Source: an uncultured Chthoniobacterales bacterium
GTDB taxonomy: Bacteria; Verrucomicrobiota; Verrucomicrobiia; Chthoniobacterales; CAKUMP01
Assembly (NCBI GenBank): GCA_934667795.1
Contig: CAKUMP010000016.1
Location: forward strand, 1-17,660
Length of the DNA: 17,660 nucleotides
Direction: 5' to 3'
The translations under genes were made by a program, and so were the position numbers. Numbering within the stretch: position 1 is the first letter of the stretch; each line of letters starts with the position of its first letter. The notes under the pieces were generated by a model. It saw only the letters and a list, made by a program, of their open reading frames with translations, searched no databases and was not told where the DNA came from. Of this stretch, positions 1 through 6,377 are shown in pieces.

Positions 1-126
1 AAAACAGAAAATACAAAAACAAACACCTTCAAACAAAGTTATCTACCAATTTTACAGAAAAAAGTTTGCGCCGCCTTAGATCACCCTTGTAGGGTTTATT
101 TCTCTCTCCGAAATAGGGAGTGTTAT

Positions 127-654
127 ATGAATTATTTAAGTAAACTTTTGTGTGTTTTGATGATCGTTTTAGCAAGTTCTACCTCTGGTTTTGCAGAGGA
201 GAAATCTGCAAAACTTGTCTCTGAACTTTTTGATGTGATTTATTCGAATGGTTCATTTTCAGCCGATTTGGAAGCAAGGTTCTTTTCTAAAGCGCAAAAT
301 GATATACGCGTATGTCTTCGCGCCACCGATCAGTATGCTAAGAGTGAAGCCCCAATTCTCGAATTTCTCCACGACAATCGAATTAAATTATTCAAGACTG
401 ATGAGCGGAAGCGGATTACGGTGTTTTCCAAGTGTCAATTATTAGACGAATCAACAAAAAATGTATCAAACGAGTATGTATTTGCAATGGTGCGATGGGA
501 CAGGGATTCCGCAACTCCTCCCGTTTTGATGATTTTATTTCTTTTTGAAGGAGAAGAAGGCGGTAATCTTGGAGCAGGTCCACTTTTTATGCATTCTGAA
601 GTAACGAAAACTCTGTATGATTTAGCGTTGGAACGACGTGATAGCACGCAATAG
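127..654 (+). CDS. Small exported protein of unknown function
   Basis: I do not recognise this 175-residue protein. Residues 1-23 form a clear Sec signal peptide (basic start, hydrophobic core, SGFA before EEKS), so the product is probably periplasmic or outer-surface. The mature part is mixed alpha/beta-looking, with no repeats, no second membrane segment and no motif I can assign. The ATG at 127 follows a GGGAG ribosome-binding site at 116-120. The gene opens an AT-rich run of small exported proteins all on the plus strand. Its last 13 codons (ending DLALERRDSTQ) recur in degenerate form at 2243-2282 with no gene body attached, so the 3' end was duplicated or recombined. Function is unknown; an immunity-type or lineage-specific surface protein is speculation only. 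Confidence 0.7.
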   Translation: MNYLSKLLCVLMIVLASSTSGFAEEKSAKLVSELFDVIYSNGSFSADLEARFFSKAQNDIRVCLRATDQYAKSEAPILEFLHDNRIKLFKTDERKRITVFSKCQLLDESTKNVSNEYVFAMVRWDRDSATPPVLMILFLFEGEEGGNLGAGPLFMHSEVTKTLYDLALERRDSTQ

Positions 655-704
655 ACTATATCGTATTTGGCAATAATTATCTATACGGTGAAGAGAATCC
701 TCTT
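614..704 (+). repeat. Duplicated gene tail plus spacer, copy A
   Basis: This segment holds the last 13 codons of the first gene and about 50 bases after its stop. It matches 2243-2332 (copy B). The core 637-681 is 45 bases long and differs from 2265-2309 at one position (actatatc versus acgatatc). Similarity continues more weakly through GTGAAG(A/G)GAATCCTCTT. Such identity in a non-coding spacer points to a recent duplication or gene conversion. Confidence 0.85.
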
Positions 705-773
705 CCTGATTTGTCTCTTTTAGCACGGACAAAATCTTTTTTTACTCAACATTTGGAAATACAGGTAATCTAG
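654..773 (+). pseudogene. Open frame without a start codon, possible gene-tail remnant
   Basis: Between the first two genes a frame stays open for about 39 codons (657-773), reading YIVFGNNYLYGEENPLPD... and ending EIQVI before TAG at 771-773. It has no ATG, GTG or TTG near its beginning. The same frame is open in the second repeat copy (2282-2401), which reads DDIVFGNNYPCREGNPLD... Because the DNA of the two copies is nearly identical over much of this stretch, the shared frame is weak evidence by itself. The likeliest reading is the C-terminal remnant of a lost gene. A plain non-coding spacer is the alternative. Confidence 0.35.
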
Positions 774-782
774 GAGTGTCTT

Positions 783-1235
783 TTGAATAAAATGAAAATA
801 TTAGCTAAATTATTGGGAGTATTTTTTCTGATAGGTGTTACAAGTTGTAATCTGCCTGTGGAAAATGTTGATATATTTGGTGTTTATAATGTTGAAAAAT
901 CAATAATTGCAATATCTGATATTTCCGGTCCAACAGAAGATACGCGTTTAGTTCTTAATTCTGATGGGTCTTTTTTAGCCACTTTATGGCCTGCATGGAC
1001 GTTAGTTCCTCTTACTGGAAATACTTCGATTCGATTGATTTCGGAAATTCAGGGCCCTTGGAGTTTACAATCTGATGGCAAGGTGGAATTTCAGTTTTCT
1101 TCTTCTGAAATTCTTCCATCAGGTGCTGTGCTGCTTGTTTCATTAAGAAGGGATAAAAAATTCAAACTTAAAGTTCCGTTAAATCCTGGAAATAAGGATG
1201 ACTTTATGATATTAGTGAAAGCAAGTTCGAATTAA
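783..1235 (+). CDS. Small putative lipoprotein of unknown function
   Basis: The 150-residue product begins with a lipoprotein-type signal: basic N-terminus, hydrophobic core and the lipobox-like GVTSC, with Cys22 the likely lipidated residue. The TTG at 783 is preferred over the ATG at 792 because AGGAG at 772-776 lies 6 bases before the TTG but 15 before the ATG. The mature part looks beta-rich (FGVYNVEKS, LVLNSDGSFLATLW, WSLQSDGKVEFQF). This pattern resembles small lipocalin-like or META-like beta sheets that read 'new line of text, then DG, then strand', but I cannot assign a family. The next gene starts one base after its stop, so the two are probably co-transcribed. Confidence 0.7.
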   Translation: MNKMKILAKLLGVFFLIGVTSCNLPVENVDIFGVYNVEKSIIAISDISGPTEDTRLVLNSDGSFLATLWPAWTLVPLTGNTSIRLISEIQGPWSLQSDGKVEFQFSSSEILPSGAVLLVSLRRDKKFKLKVPLNPGNKDDFMILVKASSN

Positions 1236-1236
1236 G

Positions 1237-1734
1237 ATGATAAAAGGTAGCCTCTATCCAGTTGCCGGGGCAGTAATACTATTTTTCTCCTTGAATATCT
1301 TTGCATCCGATATTGATGAGTCATTCTCTCTGAGTCTCGCTAATTCGTTGGATATCCCTGTAATTTCAGAGCGAGTGGTAAAGATTGAGATTTTTACTGT
1401 TACGGATGGCAATCCTTATACTCCACCGGACTATACAAAAACGAAACCTGAAATAGTATTGTCCGACTCACAACGTTCACTTTTCTTTGAATTGCTTGGG
1501 AAAACTGGGGTGAATAAATCATCTAATTTCACCCAAGTGACGACTGACACCATTGGTTGTTTCATTTGGACGAAGAATTCAGCGCCGGGGTATCTCTTTC
1601 TTCGCAACCTGGATGGACGTTGGTATTTACACTTCTACAGCAGTCGTGATTCAGTCGGAGGATTTAATCAGAAATTAGGGGATTTTCTATGGAGTGTGAT
1701 CAGAGAGGCCAAACAACGTGATAACACGAAATGA
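1237..1734 (+). CDS. Small exported protein of unknown function
   Basis: This 165-residue protein has an N-terminal signal peptide (hydrophobic core GAVILFFSLNIFA, probable cut after FAS or FA). The mature part has no recognised domain. It contains a stretch with W and Y (RNLDGRWYLHFYSS) and ends REAKQRDNTK. That ending parallels the RRDSTQ and RERDSTQ endings found at 654 and 2282. The ATG lies one base after the preceding stop, so translation is probably coupled to the upstream lipoprotein gene. The composition is AT-rich, as in its neighbours. It may belong to the same rapidly changing gene cluster. Function is unknown. Confidence 0.65.
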   Translation: MIKGSLYPVAGAVILFFSLNIFASDIDESFSLSLANSLDIPVISERVVKIEIFTVTDGNPYTPPDYTKTKPEIVLSDSQRSLFFELLGKTGVNKSSNFTQVTTDTIGCFIWTKNSAPGYLFLRNLDGRWYLHFYSSRDSVGGFNQKLGDFLWSVIREAKQRDNTK

Positions 1735-1834
1735 TGTCAAAACAGATGATGGCAATCATACACTGATGTTATGGAAATATGTTGCTGGAGCACCGTCAGA
1801 ACAATGGACTGGCATCCTCCAATATTATGAATAA
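1718..1834 (+). CDS. Possible 38-residue overlapping ORF or gene-tail remnant
   Basis: A frame opening with GTG at 1718 runs for 38 codons to TAA at 1832-1834 and includes LMLWKYVAGAPSEQWTGILQ. It overlaps the end of the preceding gene by 17 bases and the start of the following lipoprotein by 8 bases. The residue content (three W or Y clusters, no low complexity) looks more protein-like than chance. There is no ribosome-binding site. It sits at the position where repeat copies A and B carry their own open tails, so a remnant is at least as likely as a working small protein. Confidence 0.3.
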   Translation: MITRNDVKTDDGNHTLMLWKYVAGAPSEQWTGILQYYE

Positions 1835-2204
1835 ATTTTTATTAATAATACATATGGTGATTTTCATCAACATTGGATCATGCGGCAAGTCCGATATTGA
1901 AATTATCGAGAGGGACTATGGTATTAATTTTCCTGTGGAATTTAAGATTGAGGAGTATTGGGATAATTATAGCTCCGCTCGTGGGCGTCTTCCTTTACAA
2001 GCATGGTCTGATTGGAAAATCTCTTCATTCGGATATAAAAATTGGAACAGGATGGAGGATTGGCAACTCTTTATAATGCGTCGATTCGTATTTGAACAAC
2101 AGCCCGGAGACGAAAAATATTATACGAACGTATCCAAAAGTTCACGTCGCAAGTTTTTGTTCTACGATGCTCGAAATGAAATGTTATGGATAGCAATAGA
2201 ATGA
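1827..2204 (+). CDS. Small putative lipoprotein of unknown function
   Basis: I chose the ATG at 1827, not the upstream ATG at 1779. From 1827 the protein (125 residues) starts with a textbook lipoprotein signal: MNKFLLII, a hydrophobic core, then INIGSC with Cys19 available for lipidation. The extra 16 residues from 1779 are polar and would bury it. No good ribosome-binding site precedes either start. The mature part is rich in aromatic residues (EEYWDNY, AWSDWKISSFGYKNWNRMEDW), and DYGINFPVEFKIEEY recalls short protein-binding folds of the SMI1/KNR4 immunity type, which often begin with a similar line. I could not confirm that resemblance. It is followed by a stranded gene tail (2214-2282). 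Confidence 0.6.
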   Translation: MNKFLLIIHMVIFINIGSCGKSDIEIIERDYGINFPVEFKIEEYWDNYSSARGRLPLQAWSDWKISSFGYKNWNRMEDWQLFIMRRFVFEQQPGDEKYYTNVSKSSRRKFLFYDARNEMLWIAIE

Positions 2205-2213
2205 TCACCTGTG

Positions 2214-2282
2214 TTTATTAAATCCTCTACTACGTTTTCATTATATGACTTGGCATTACGAGAACGTGATAGCACGCAATAG
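2214..2282 (+). pseudogene. Orphan C-terminal tail of a paralogue of the gene at 127
   Basis: The frame ends LYDLALRERDSTQ then TAG at 2280-2282. The first gene in the window ends LYDLALERRDSTQ then TAG. Nothing resembling the rest of that protein lies upstream, where the lipoprotein gene ends at 2204. This is therefore the leftover 3' end of a second copy whose body was deleted or replaced. The downstream spacer is duplicated with it. Confidence 0.6.
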
Positions 2283-2332
2283 ACGATATCGTATTTGGCA
2301 ATAATTATCCATGTCGTGAAGGGAATCCTCTT
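2243..2332 (+). repeat. Duplicated gene tail plus spacer, copy B
   Basis: This is the partner of 614-704. The core 2265-2309 matches 637-681 at 44 of 45 positions. A third, much weaker relative covers the last codons of the gene ending at 1734 (AACGTGATAACACG versus AACGTGATAGCACG). Copy B ends just before the promoter region of sucC. Confidence 0.85.
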
Positions 2333-2351
2333 GACGTAAGGGAGCGGGCAT

Positions 2352-2380
2352 TTCATTGTTTTGAAATTCAAAACTATAGA
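2352..2380 (+). promoter_or_regulatory. Candidate sucC promoter with 17 bp palindromic operator
   Basis: A perfect inverted repeat, GTTTTGAAATTCAAAAC, occupies 2358-2374 (8-base arms, one central base). It is followed directly by TATAGA (2375-2380), a good -10 candidate. The hexamer TTCATT at 2352-2357 is 17 bases further up and is a weak -35. The -10 is 30 bases before the sucC ATG. The palindrome fills the promoter spacer exactly, the classic place for a repressor site. The binding protein is unknown. Confidence 0.45.
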
Positions 2381-2410
2381 GAAATTGGCCGTAATGGCTG
2401 AGAAAAATAT

Positions 2411-3598
2411 ATGAACATTCACGAATATCAAGCAAAAGAATTATTGGAAAAATTTGGGGTGCGAACCTCCCCTGGGCGTGTCGCATCGACTCCGGAAGAA
2501 GCCGAAAGCATTGCCAGGGAGTTAAATACCACGGATTTAGTTGTCAAAGCACAGATTCACGCAGGCGGCCGCGGGAAAGGGACGTTTAAGAACGGCTTCA
2601 AAGGGGGCGTTCATTTGTGCGAGTCTCCCGAACAGGTAAAAGACCTTGCCGGGAAAATGCTGGGCGAAACGCTGGTGACGCACCAGACCGGAGAAGATGG
2701 TCGAGTGGTACGGAAGGTTCTCATCGCAAAATCGGTAGAAATCGAACGCGAACTCTATTTTGCTATCCTGATGGATCGCGAAACCGGTGCACCTAAAATT
2801 ATCGCCAGTACCGAAGGTGGGGTGGAAATTGAAAAGGTTGCAGAAGAAACTCCGGAAAAAATCACACATGTGAATGTGGATCCTTTACACGGGCTGCAAG
2901 CGTATCAGGCACGCTGGCTGGCGAAAGAGCTGAAGTTCGAATCGTCCCAGATCGGTGCTGCAAGCCAGTTGTTTGTGAATTTGTACCGTCTGTTTATGGA
3001 ATCCGATTGTTCCATGGTCGAAGTGAACCCTCTGGTAGTCACAAAAGACGGAGAAGTTCAGGCGCTGGATGCAAAATTCAATTTTGATGACAACGCGATG
3101 TTCCGCCATAAAGACATTCTGGCGTATCGGGACACAGAAGAAGAAGACCCACGCGAAGTGGAAGCATCAAAATTCAATTTGAATTACATCGGATTGGAAG
3201 GAAATATTGCCTGTCTGGTGAATGGTGCCGGGCTGGCAATGGCGACCATGGATATTATTAAATATTATGGTGGCGAGCCTGCCAACTTCCTGGACGTAGG
3301 AGGCGGAGCGTCAGAAGAACAAGTGACAGAAGCATTTAAAATTCTGGTTTCAGATTCCAACGTGAAAGCAATTCTGGTCAATATTTTTGGTGGGATCATG
3401 AAATGCGACATCATTGCGCAAGGGATTATCAATGCGATCAAAGCATTGAGCCTGCCGGTTCCATTAGTGGTTCGTCTTGAAGGAACGAATGTGGATGCAG
3501 GAAAGAAACTGTTGGATGAAAGTGGATTAACCATCATTACCGCGAGTGATTTAGGCGATGCGGCAGAAAAAGCCGTGAAAGCAGCGCAGTCTGCTTAA
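2411..3598 (+). CDS. sucC: Succinyl-CoA ligase (ADP-forming) beta subunit
   Basis: This subunit of the TCA-cycle enzyme succinyl-CoA + ADP (or GDP) + Pi = succinate + CoA + ATP (or GTP) binds nucleotide and succinate. The 395 residues match the usual length (about 390). The N-terminus MNIHEYQAKELLEKFGV is diagnostic. An ATP-grasp domain follows with the glycine loop AGGRGKG (51-57) and the metal-site stretch MVEVNPLVV. The C-terminal ligase domain carries FLDVGGGAS and NIFGGIMKCD. The ATG is preceded by only a weak AG-rich stretch, but this N-terminus is the family start. sucD follows after 56 bases and forms the alpha2beta2 partner. The palindrome at 2358-2374 may control both genes. Confidence 0.97.
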   Translation: MNIHEYQAKELLEKFGVRTSPGRVASTPEEAESIARELNTTDLVVKAQIHAGGRGKGTFKNGFKGGVHLCESPEQVKDLAGKMLGETLVTHQTGEDGRVVRKVLIAKSVEIERELYFAILMDRETGAPKIIASTEGGVEIEKVAEETPEKITHVNVDPLHGLQAYQARWLAKELKFESSQIGAASQLFVNLYRLFMESDCSMVEVNPLVVTKDGEVQALDAKFNFDDNAMFRHKDILAYRDTEEEDPREVEASKFNLNYIGLEGNIACLVNGAGLAMATMDIIKYYGGEPANFLDVGGGASEEQVTEAFKILVSDSNVKAILVNIFGGIMKCDIIAQGIINAIKALSLPVPLVVRLEGTNVDAGKKLLDESGLTIITASDLGDAAEKAVKAAQSA

Positions 3599-3654
3599 TG
3601 GGAGTTTCCACGAGAACGAAAATTGAAAAGATTATAATCTGGAGAATTTAAAAC

Positions 3655-4530
3655 ATGTCAGTTCTGGTAAATAAAGACACACGCCTGCTGGTGCAGGGGA
3701 TCACAGGAAAAGCGGGTGGATTCCACGCAAAATCCTGTATGGAATATGGAACCAATATTGTCGCAGGGGTAACTCCCGGACGCGGTGGTGAATCCTTTGA
3801 AGGAAAAGTCCCGGTATTCGATACGGTACGGGAAGCACGTCAGGAAACAGGATGTAACGCAAGTATGATTTTTGTGCCTGCGCCCTTTGCAGCAGATTCG
3901 ATTCTGGAAGCAGTGGCAGCAGGAGTGGAATTGGTCATTTGTATTACGGAAGGGATTCCTGTGATGGATATGATGCGGGTTCAGGAAGCAATGAAAGGGA
4001 CATCTTCCCGATTAATTGGCCCTAACTGCCCGGGGATTATCACTCCCGGTGAATGCAAAATCGGGATTATGCCCGGGTATATTCATAAGCCCGGTAATGT
4101 GGGCGTGATTTCCCGCTCCGGGACGCTGACTTATGAAGCGGTCTGGCAGTTGACTCAGCGTGGATATGGTCAGTCCACTTGTATCGGGATTGGAGGAGAT
4201 CCTATTAATGGAACTTCCCATACGGACGCATTGAAATTATTCAATGAAGATCCGGACACCGAAGCGATTATCCTGATTGGGGAAATCGGGGGCTCTGCCG
4301 AAGAAGAGGCAGCCGCCTGGGCAAAGGAAAATTGCAAAAAACCGATTGCTGCGTTTATTGCAGGAGCAACCGCTCCTCCAGGACGTCGTATGGGACATGC
4401 CGGAGCGATTGTGTCTGGTGGTCAGGGAACGGCTGAAGGGAAGCAAGAAGCCTTGCGCGCAGCAGGGATCGCTGTTGCCGATACCCCCGCCGTAATGGCA
4501 GACACTCTCCTGAAACATTGGGGAAAATAA
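3655..4530 (+). CDS. sucD: Succinyl-CoA ligase alpha subunit
   Basis: The alpha subunit binds CoA and carries the phosphohistidine intermediate. Its 291 residues are the normal length. A Rossmann-type CoA-binding domain opens the protein (QGITGKAGGFHAKSCMEYG, then VAGVTPGRGG). GPNCPGIITP and SRSGTLTYEA follow in the middle. The active-site histidine is His248 in GHAGAIVSGGQGTAEGK. The ATG at 3655 has GGAG at 3641-3644. It lies 56 bases after sucC and is surely in the same transcript. It ends 23 bases before the palindromic repeat at 4554, which may serve as the 3' end of the transcript. Confidence 0.97.
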   Translation: MSVLVNKDTRLLVQGITGKAGGFHAKSCMEYGTNIVAGVTPGRGGESFEGKVPVFDTVREARQETGCNASMIFVPAPFAADSILEAVAAGVELVICITEGIPVMDMMRVQEAMKGTSSRLIGPNCPGIITPGECKIGIMPGYIHKPGNVGVISRSGTLTYEAVWQLTQRGYGQSTCIGIGGDPINGTSHTDALKLFNEDPDTEAIILIGEIGGSAEEEAAAWAKENCKKPIAAFIAGATAPPGRRMGHAGAIVSGGQGTAEGKQEALRAAGIAVADTPAVMADTLLKHWGK

Positions 4531-4538
4531 ATTTAGAA

Positions 4539-4552
4539 GCGCGGTAACGCGT
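4539..4552 (+). terminator. Short GNRA-loop hairpin after sucD
   Basis: GCGCG and CGCGT (4539-4543 and 4548-4552, last pair G-U) flank the tetraloop GTAA, followed by ATTT. It lies 8 bases after the sucD stop. The short T tract makes it a weak terminator by itself. It may act as an mRNA 3' end stabiliser together with the larger repeat that follows. Confidence 0.3.
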
Positions 4553-4553
4553 A

Positions 4554-4673
4554 TTTGGAGTGCGGCGGTTCCCGCCGCTTTGGATTACATCGGAATGGAG
4601 GTGCGAAAAGTTTTTGCGGATAGCAATTCACGTATCATTCAATCCAAAGTGGTGCAGAGCCCCGCATTCCAAA
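4554..4673 (+). repeat. Dispersed palindromic repeat, copy 1
   Basis: This ~120-base element has nested inverted repeats. A perfect 7 bp hairpin GCGGCGG-TTC-CCGCCGC covers 4562-4578. Outer arms TTTGGAGTGCGG (4554-4565) and CCGCATTCCAAA (4662-4673) pair at 11 of 12 positions. Inner arms CCGCTTTGGATT (4575-4586) and AATCCAAAGTGG (4641-4652) also pair at 11 of 12. A smaller arm GCGAAA...TTTTGC lies in the middle. The first 32 bases are identical to 11152-11183 in copy 2, and the right ends also align. It sits between the convergent ends of sucD and rluE, where it could stop transcription from both sides. It resembles a REP- or MITE-like element. From memory, similar elements recur in Verrucomicrobiota genomes. 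Confidence 0.85.
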
Positions 4674-4704
4674 GTTTCTGAATACGTTGGCGTTCCCTGG
4701 GACG

Positions 4705-5388
4705 TCAGCGCTCCCGGGAAGAAAGAATTTTCCATTCGCCGGGTTGAAGATTTAGATCGTGCAAATGTATATTTCCGGAGCGGATACGCACGAGGCGAAG
4801 AGTAGGAAAATCGACAGCGGCTGTCATGCGACGGACCTGTCGGTTTTTTCCTTCCGTGATCGTAATTTCGAGCCAGGTGTCCGGGATATGAAGGCGGACG
4901 CGTATGGGGGGATTTCGTGGGGGAAGTTCAGGTGGTGAAGAAAGAAGGCGAGCCTGTGCCGGGCGCGTCGTAAAGTCAGAAAGTTTCACTCCCTGGCGGA
5001 GTTTTTTCAGTGCATTTTCGTCTGGAATTCCTTCGACCTGGACGAGGTAGGACTTTTCGTGATGAAACTTGGGATCGAGCGTGTGGTGGATAAAATCGGC
5101 ATCATTGGAAAGCAGGAGGAGGCCTTCACTGTCTTTATCGAGTCGGCCAACGGGATAAACTTCGGGAGGGAAATGAAAGTCTGCGAGCGTCGGCGTGTTG
5201 TCATGGGTCGTGAATTGGCACAGAACGCCATAGGGTTTGTAGAAGGCGATAATCTGGGGCGGAGTGGGGTGAGAAATTGCGCGGGAAGAAGCCGTTTTCT
5301 TTTTAAAATGGCGCGAAGAAGCGGATGTTGCTTTGCTGCCGGAAGTGCGTTTTTGATTCCGCAATGGTTTCTTTGGATATTTTTTCAT
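4705..5388 (-). CDS. rluE: 23S rRNA pseudouridine synthase, RluE-like
   Basis: This enzyme of the RsuA/RluB/E/F group isomerises a uridine of 23S rRNA (U2457 in E. coli for RluE). The catalytic motif is GRLDKDSEGLLLLSND with Asp84 as nucleophile. Other family marks are AFYKPYGVLCQFT near residue 48 and the C-terminal ITEGKNRQVRRMTAAV. The 227 residues include about 45 basic, Ser/Thr-rich N-terminal residues before the core, likely a disordered RNA-binding tail. An S4 domain is absent, as in RluE and unlike RluB or RluF. The start at 5388 has no strong ribosome-binding site. It is transcribed towards sucD and away from the PEP-CTERM gene, so 5389-5523 is a divergent promoter region. Confidence 0.9.
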   Translation of the reverse strand: MKKYPKKPLRNQKRTSGSKATSASSRHFKKKTASSRAISHPTPPQIIAFYKPYGVLCQFTTHDNTPTLADFHFPPEVYPVGRLDKDSEGLLLLSNDADFIHHTLDPKFHHEKSYLVQVEGIPDENALKKLRQGVKLSDFTTRPAQARLLSSPPELPPRNPPIRVRLHIPDTWLEITITEGKNRQVRRMTAAVDFPTLRLVRIRSGNIHLHDLNLQPGEWKILSSRER

Positions 5389-5422
5389 GAGAAATGGAAA
5401 TGTGGGGGCAAATCATAATCTA

Positions 5423-5478
5423 GCACTAGTGATGTAAAGAAACCGCTAGAAATAATCAAGAAATCGCTAATCTAGTGC
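5423..5478. promoter_or_regulatory. Divergent intergenic region with nested repeats
   Basis: Between rluE (minus) and the PEP-CTERM gene (plus) lie two kinds of repeat. GCACTAG (5423-5429) and CTAGTGC (5472-5478) are perfect inverted arms. GAAACCGCTA (5439-5448) and GAAATCGCTA (5460-5469) are direct repeats starting exactly 21 bases apart, two helical turns, as expected for a protein binding twice on one face. TAATCTAG also occurs twice. No clear -35/-10 or sigma-54 (-24/-12) sequence was found. A regulator site is plausible but not proven. Confidence 0.35.
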
Positions 5479-5523
5479 AGGCATCCGTTAGAACGAGAGC
5501 AAAAATCGTATTAGGATGCTTGC
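5477..5523 (+). promoter_or_regulatory. Hairpin covering the ribosome-binding site of the PEP-CTERM gene
   Basis: GCAGGCATCC (5477-5486) pairs with GGATGCTTGC (5514-5523) over ten positions, one of them G-U, with a 27-base loop. The right arm includes the AGGA of the ribosome-binding site (5513-5516) and ends directly before the ATG at 5524. Folded RNA would hide the translation start, so this is a candidate translational switch or thermosensor. Confidence 0.4.
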
Positions 5524-6377
5524 ATGAAATTAAGAAAAGGACTTGCAGGAATTTTATGCATGGTGGCAAGTGGGTGGAGTCTTCATGCGGCACAAGTAAC
5601 GATTGATACGCCTACGATGGATCGTTGGATGTATCCATTTAACGCGACTCCCGGGGCAAGAACGACGGCCAGTGTGTTTGGAGCGGTGGGGGAAGAAAGT
5701 TTTGATGAGCGCGATGCGCAATATATTATTCGCTTTGACACAAGCTCACTGGTGCCTGTCGGATATGACAGCACAAACTATAACCTTACGAGTCTTACGC
5801 TTTCTATGATGGTGGGAGTGACAGATGGTTTCACGTATGGGCTCAGCGGAAATTCTGCGATCGAATTGTTTGGGGTGGGATATCGGTATGGATTTACACA
5901 AGCAAGCTGGCAGGAAAATACTGCTTATGCTTTTGGAAACCCGGCACAGAAGTCGGTGCGTAGCGCGTATGCATTGGGGTTTGATGAAAATGGAAATGCG
6001 CGGGATGTGCCTGGGCAGTAGGTGTTGTCGCTGGCTTGACTCCGGGCGATACCGTGACGACAGAGTCGGTCTTCACCTTCACCCTGGATTTGACGAATCC
6101 TTACGTCCTGGATTATTTTCAAAATGGTTTGAAAAATGGCTGGCTGGATTTTGCGGTGACTTCCTTGTACAGCGCATCGCAAGAAGTTGCGACCGGGATT
6201 CCGGTGTTTTATACCAAGGAAAATCCGGACATCGGATTTGAGGGAGTTTTTGCATCGCAGGTAAGTTTAGAATACGAGATGATACCAGAGCCATCGTCTG
6301 TGTTGTTGACACTGCTTGGGGTTGGTGGATTGGCGATGCGCTGGGGGCGTTCTAATTACGGGAAGCGCCATGGGTAA
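5524..6377 (+). pseudogene. PEP-CTERM surface/exported protein, interrupted by a -1 frameshift
   Basis: Two frames together encode one PEP-CTERM protein of about 284 residues. The first (5524-6021) starts with a signal peptide (SGWSLHAA, cut near HA/A) and runs into TAG at 6019. The second carries on from about 6009 (AWAVGVVAGLTPGDTV) to 6377. One added base in GATGTGCCTGGG near 6009 would join them smoothly. The C-terminus holds PEPSS, a hydrophobic segment LLTLLGVGGLAM and Arg-rich end, the tag recognised by exosortase for surface sorting. The mature part looks like a beta-sandwich, somewhat like DNRLRE-type modules (RFDTSSL, LTSLTLSMMV), though I am unsure. It could be a real mutation, a sequencing error or rarely a programmed shift; no slippery heptamer is seen. 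Its stop overlaps the next start. Confidence 0.75.

Noticed and set aside
83..95. ACCCT-TGT-AGGGT hairpin followed by TTTATTT
   Set aside because: Only five pairs with a broken T tract. It could end an upstream gene, but that gene is outside the window.
4560..4805. Plus-strand open frame of 81 residues starting inside the palindromic repeat
   Set aside because: It is built from repeat sequence and the antisense of rluE, the typical spurious frame of this element.
6000..6021. Programmed -1 frameshift in the PEP-CTERM gene
   Set aside because: No slippery heptamer of the X XXY YYZ kind and no strong downstream structure noticed; mutation or sequencing error is simpler.
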